Origin: DASXRU01 sp034665305
GTDB lineage: Bacteria; Acidobacteriota; Blastocatellia; Pyrinomonadales; Pyrinomonadaceae
Direction: 5' to 3'
DNA length: 64,000 nt
Assembly (NCBI GenBank): GCA_034665305.1
Contig: JAXDFZ010000009.1
Span: 11,904-75,903 of the forward strand
Under the pieces are notes generated by a model. The model did no database searches and was not told the DNA's origin. It worked only from the letters and a program-made list of their open reading frames with translations. The first letter of the stretch is position 1; every line of letters begins with the position of its first letter. Positions 61,749 to 64,000 of this stretch are shown here, one piece after another. Made by a program: the position numbers and the translations under genes.

Positions 61749-61808
61749 GCCTAACAATTCATTCAAGCCGACGCCGCTTCGCGGCGCGGCTGAATTCAGA
61801 CGTTAGGC
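61749..61808 (+). other. attC site 3
   Basis: R'' GCCTAAC (61749-61755) and R' GTTAGGC (61802-61808) are perfect complements, and the inner arms pair around the loop CGC-TTC-GCG. The total is 60 bases, the classic size and shape of a short integron attC. The neighbouring cassette gene stops 14 bases upstream. Confidence 0.93.
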
Positions 61809-61818
61809 CATTCGTGAA

Positions 61819-62304
61819 ATGAAGAACCAAGAAACCTTACGGAAGTTACAGCTTGATGCGGTCACACAATTCAAGGGGGCCGTAGCGCCTTTGGCCGGAT
61901 TCTCTTTCGCGGGCTTAGTGCTTCTGGCTAACGCACCGCGGCTTGGGGTGGTTTACCTTGCTGCGTATGCATGTATCTGTGTGGCTACTGTTGCATTGAT
62001 TTGTGCCACTGTCATTTCCTCAATGCTCAGTAGTGCTCTTAATTTTGATGTATTGCATAATTCAGCCTTGCGGTGGGTCTTTGTTTTGTTCCGTCTGTTT
62101 TCGCTCGGCGGCATAAGTCTGTTTTTTGTCGGCATTGTCCTATTGCGCTTTCTCGGATCACGCGTGATTGGGGTAATCACCGCTGCCTCAGTGTTATTGT
62201 TCGGAGGAATCACGCTAGCGGTCTTCGTGACATTGAACCGGCGTTATTCTAGTAGACAAATCCCGCCCGGTAATCCGGCTGGCCCAACAAAGCCTTGCAG
62301 CTGA
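61819..62304 (+). CDS. Cassette gene 4: four-helix membrane protein
   Basis: The protein has 161 residues with four membrane helices (about 23-42, 46-68, 84-107, 113-137). There is a short soluble start and a Pro-rich end that is read from the attC (PAGPTKPCS). No family is recognised. It fills its cassette from boundary to attC. Confidence 0.7.
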   Translation: MKNQETLRKLQLDAVTQFKGAVAPLAGFSFAGLVLLANAPRLGVVYLAAYACICVATVALICATVISSMLSSALNFDVLHNSALRWVFVLFRLFSLGGISLFFVGIVLLRFLGSRVIGVITAASVLLFGGITLAVFVTLNRRYSSRQIPPGNPAGPTKPCS

Positions 62305-62389
62305 CGGCGCGATAGCATCTTTCTCAAGTAACTTTTTCCCTTCAGCTTGGAGGCTAATCGCGCGCCGCAGCTGAAGGCCGGCGTTGGAT
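62282..62389 (+). other. attC site 4
   Basis: R'' GCCCAAC (62282-62288) and R' GTTGGAT (62383-62389) flank a palindrome nearly the same as in attC 2 (GCAGCTGACGGCGCG with CGCGCCGCAGCTG). The mismatch between R'' and R' is expected as R' carries the next cassette's first bases. Confidence 0.9.
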
Positions 62390-62433
62390 GGCTGTTGAAT
62401 TCCTTCAACGGTATAATCAACCTGGAGGTGCGA

Positions 62434-62631
62434 ATGAACTATAAGGTCGTAATAAATGAGTCGGAGGAGGGCTTCAGCGTGTCCTGTCCAGGTTTGCCAG
62501 GCTGTTGGTCCCAGGGTGCCACCGAGGAAGAGGCGCTTGAGAATATTCAGGATGCTATTGCTGAGTATCTGGGTGCGATAGATGAGTTGGTGAAAGGGCA
62601 GGATGTTCGAGAGGTAAGAGTGGCGGTGTAA
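62434..62631 (+). CDS. hicB: HicB-family antitoxin
   Basis: The protein has 65 residues from ATG 62434, with GGAGG seven bases upstream. MNYKVVINESEEGFSVSCPGLPGCWSQGATEEEALENIQDAI is the entire HicB-type ligand-domain fold with no extra DNA-binding part. It neutralises the HicA next door, three bases downstream. Here antitoxin precedes toxin, the reverse of the usual hicAB order in Proteobacteria. Confidence 0.92.
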   Translation: MNYKVVINESEEGFSVSCPGLPGCWSQGATEEEALENIQDAIAEYLGAIDELVKGQDVREVRVAV

Positions 62632-62634
62632 ATC

Positions 62635-62847
62635 GTGCCGAAGATTCCCGGAGTTAATCACCTCGCTGCGGTGAGAGCATTAGAGAAAGCCGGCTTTCGC
62701 ATCGTGAGGCAAGGAAAACATATCGTTATGTCAGATGGAATTCGCGTCCTCACAATCCCTCGGCACAATCCGGTAAACGCTTTTACCATGGGTGGTATCG
62801 CGCGTGATGCTGGTCTGTCAGTCGACGAGTTCAAGAAACTTCTCTAA
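62635..62847 (+). CDS. hicA: HicA-family toxin
   Basis: The protein has 70 residues starting at GTG 62635. AVRALEKAGFRIVRQGKHIVMSDGIRVLTIPRHNPVNAFTMGGIARDAGLSVDEFKKLL is the family fold, a double-stranded-RNA-binding-like domain whose catalytic His lies in GKHIVM. It cleaves mRNA when not bound by HicB. Together they make the fifth cassette, consistent with toxin-antitoxin modules stabilising cassette arrays. Confidence 0.92.
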   Translation: MPKIPGVNHLAAVRALEKAGFRIVRQGKHIVMSDGIRVLTIPRHNPVNAFTMGGIARDAGLSVDEFKKLL

Positions 62848-62855
62848 TCGCACGC

Positions 62856-62896
62856 CATCCCCACAAAGCCTTGCAGCTGACGGCGCGATAGCATAA
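62856..62896 (+). other. Truncated attC site 5 (left half only)
   Basis: ATCCCCAC at 62857-62864, close to the expected ATCCAAC complement of this cassette's left core GTTGGAT, is followed by AAAGCCTTGCAGCTGACGGCGCGATAGCAT, nearly identical to attC 2 and 4. The right half, with its GTTRRRY core, is absent: the similarity breaks at about 62896. It marks the broken end of the array. Confidence 0.75.
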
Positions 62897-63212
62897 ACAG
62901 GCGGCCCTGGAGTATCAGCCGGCTCAGCTGGTTCCGTCCGGCCATGGACCGAACGAAGTGGAAGGTTCCCCCGTCAAAAGCCGCTTAGTCCCAAGCGACT
63001 GCCGTTCCGTCACAAAACCATCTACCCCGCGAAATCTCCGGTTATAAGAGACTCGCTGAAATATTCTCTACTGGCGACGACGTCCGGCCGGATCGTCGCA
63101 TTTGGTCGGAGCGTTTCACGCAATGCAACATACGTAAGAGCACTACGTATTAGCTGGCATTCGCGTTTGAATCCTGAGGTGACGCCAACTGCAGCCCGGA
63201 CGGAGTGAGACG
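62897..63212. other. Gap between the array and the phosphatase gene
   Basis: About 315 bases after the broken attC. I see neither gene nor repeat. The phosphatase start has GGAGTGAG about nine bases ahead of ATG 63213. Confidence 0.5.
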
Positions 63213-64000
63213 ATGAAGATTAGCCGCCGATCCTTTCTCAAAACTGCAGCAGCAATCGGTGCTTCGCTCGCATGGGTCGGACCGGCTCGAGGTTCGCGTG
63301 TCCACTGGCATGAGCGGCGTGATCTCTATCCCCAGGGGGTCGCCTCGGGCGATCCCGATCCGCACAGCGTCATCCTGTGGACCAGGCGTCCGTTTGACAA
63401 TGGAACACGCGGCACACGCCAGCTCCTGACCGTCGAGGTAGCCGGGGATGAGGCATTCCGCCGAGTCATCGCGCACGCGCACGCGCCGGTCTCAAGCGCC
63501 GCCGACTGGACCGCGCGCGTTCTGATTGGCGGACTTAAGCCGGCGCGCACTTACTGGTATCGGTTTACCGACACCGACGGAAACGGCAGCCGGGTCGGCC
63601 GCACGATCACTGCGCCGTTGCCAAACGATCCGCGCCCGGTGAACTTCGCATTTGTGAGCTGTCAGGATGTCAATGAGGGCAAGCTCAACGCCTATCGCCG
63701 GATGATTTACGAAGATGAACGCGCTCCCGCCGCCGAGCAGCTCGACTTCGTTCTGCACCTTGGCGATTTCATCTACGAGGTGGTCGAGTATCCGGACGAG
63801 GTTAAGACACGCTACGATCGCACGATCTATGAGGTTGCGCGCATTCCCGATGGGGGAAAGAGCGGCAAGCTCCACTACCCTCTGACCGTCGACGGCTATC
63901 GCGCCGTGTACAAGGGCTATCTCGCTGATCCCGACCTCCAGGATGCCCGCGCGCGCTGGCCGTTCGTCGCCATCTGGGACAATCACGAATTCTCGTGGCA
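63213..64000 (+). CDS. Tat-exported PhoD-like alkaline phosphatase (3' end outside window)
   Basis: The frame is open from ATG 63213 to the window end (262 codons visible; about 500 expected). A Tat signal SRRSFLKTAAAIGASLA starts it. A fibronectin-like PhoD N-domain follows (GVASGDPDPHSVILWTRRP, GLKPARTYWYRFTD) and then the catalytic start (NFAFVSCQDVNEG, LHLGDFIYEVVE, WDNHEFSW) with metal ligands Asp and the NHEF box. It releases phosphate from phosphoesters in the periplasm using calcium and iron in known PhoD. Not part of the cassette array. Confidence 0.92.
   Translation, partial: MKISRRSFLKTAAAIGASLAWVGPARGSRVHWHERRDLYPQGVASGDPDPHSVILWTRRPFDNGTRGTRQLLTVEVAGDEAFRRVIAHAHAPVSSAADWTARVLIGGLKPARTYWYRFTDTDGNGSRVGRTITAPLPNDPRPVNFAFVSCQDVNEGKLNAYRRMIYEDERAPAAEQLDFVLHLGDFIYEVVEYPDEVKTRYDRTIYEVARIPDGGKSGKLHYPLTVDGYRAVYKGYLADPDLQDARARWPFVAIWDNHEFSW

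Overview
The window is bacterial chromosome, moderately GC-rich and densely coded, from a Gram-negative-type cell. The mix of genes suggests an uncultured Acidobacteriota of the Blastocatellia type. It includes an outer-membrane OmpA-family protein, many secreted proteins with Ala-Gln (AQ) signal cleavage sites, the pair meaB and methylmalonyl-CoA epimerase, a HemQ-type chlorite-dismutase fold, DapD-type lysine synthesis, VIT/VWA and BNR-propeller proteins, and palindromic arrays of 7-bp repeats. The phylum is an inference from gene content; there is no rRNA gene to test it.

Layout. Positions 1-19000 are almost all on the minus strand. They hold a zinc-ribbon/DUF2007 fragment, a hybrid histidine kinase, a GNAT enzyme coupled to a remarkable secreted subtilisin, a PfkB kinase, mtnP, an MBL hydrolase and a parvulin. 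Next come the propionyl/methylmalonyl-CoA genes (mce, meaB, acyl-CoA dehydrogenase) and a compact run of M50 protease, trpS, scpA, scpB and a pseudouridine synthase, then a beta-propeller protein. From 19.2 to 25.8 kb lie hflX coupled to an HD-domain membrane phosphohydrolase, a HIT protein, HU and ribosomal protein S1. From 26 to 44.5 kb lie a BNR propeller with a peptidoglycan-binding insert, an OmpA-family protein with an excellent sigma70 promoter, gdhA, larE, TPR and small secreted proteins, apt, acyP, a 953-aa secreted protein, hemQ, crcB, cytochrome c, tRNA-Arg and a VanX-like dipeptidase. From 44.4 to 55.2 kb lies the diaminopimelate/lysine region, in transcription order lysC, M20 peptidase (dapE-like), dapB, dapA, dapD, then a BrnT toxin-antitoxin pair, a UDG-fold protein, an aminotransferase (dapC candidate) and asd. 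A VIT-VWA protein, a PilZ protein and tRNA-Glu follow.

The last 4 kb (59.96-62.9 kb) is the accessory highlight. It is a plus-strand series of small genes separated by sites with the R''/R' core boxes and internal palindromes of integron attC recombination sites, with no integrase gene in view: a cluster of attC sites lacking integrase (CALIN). Its cassettes carry a membrane-anchored protein, a DUF4160 protein, two further membrane proteins and a HicBA toxin-antitoxin module. The array ends in a broken attC before a Tat-exported PhoD-type phosphatase that runs off the window.

Two things stand out beyond ordinary annotation. First, a secreted S8 protease (3333-5987) whose N-terminal half is a degenerate ClpB/ClpC-type AAA+ domain with no usable Walker A, and whose C-terminus is a run of six-residue GVVxSD repeats. 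Second, a dense set of intergenic inverted-repeat elements of two kinds (MITE-like imperfect palindromes, and palindromes built of 7-bp tandem units), usually at gene ends and in one case supplying the C-terminal codons of lysC.
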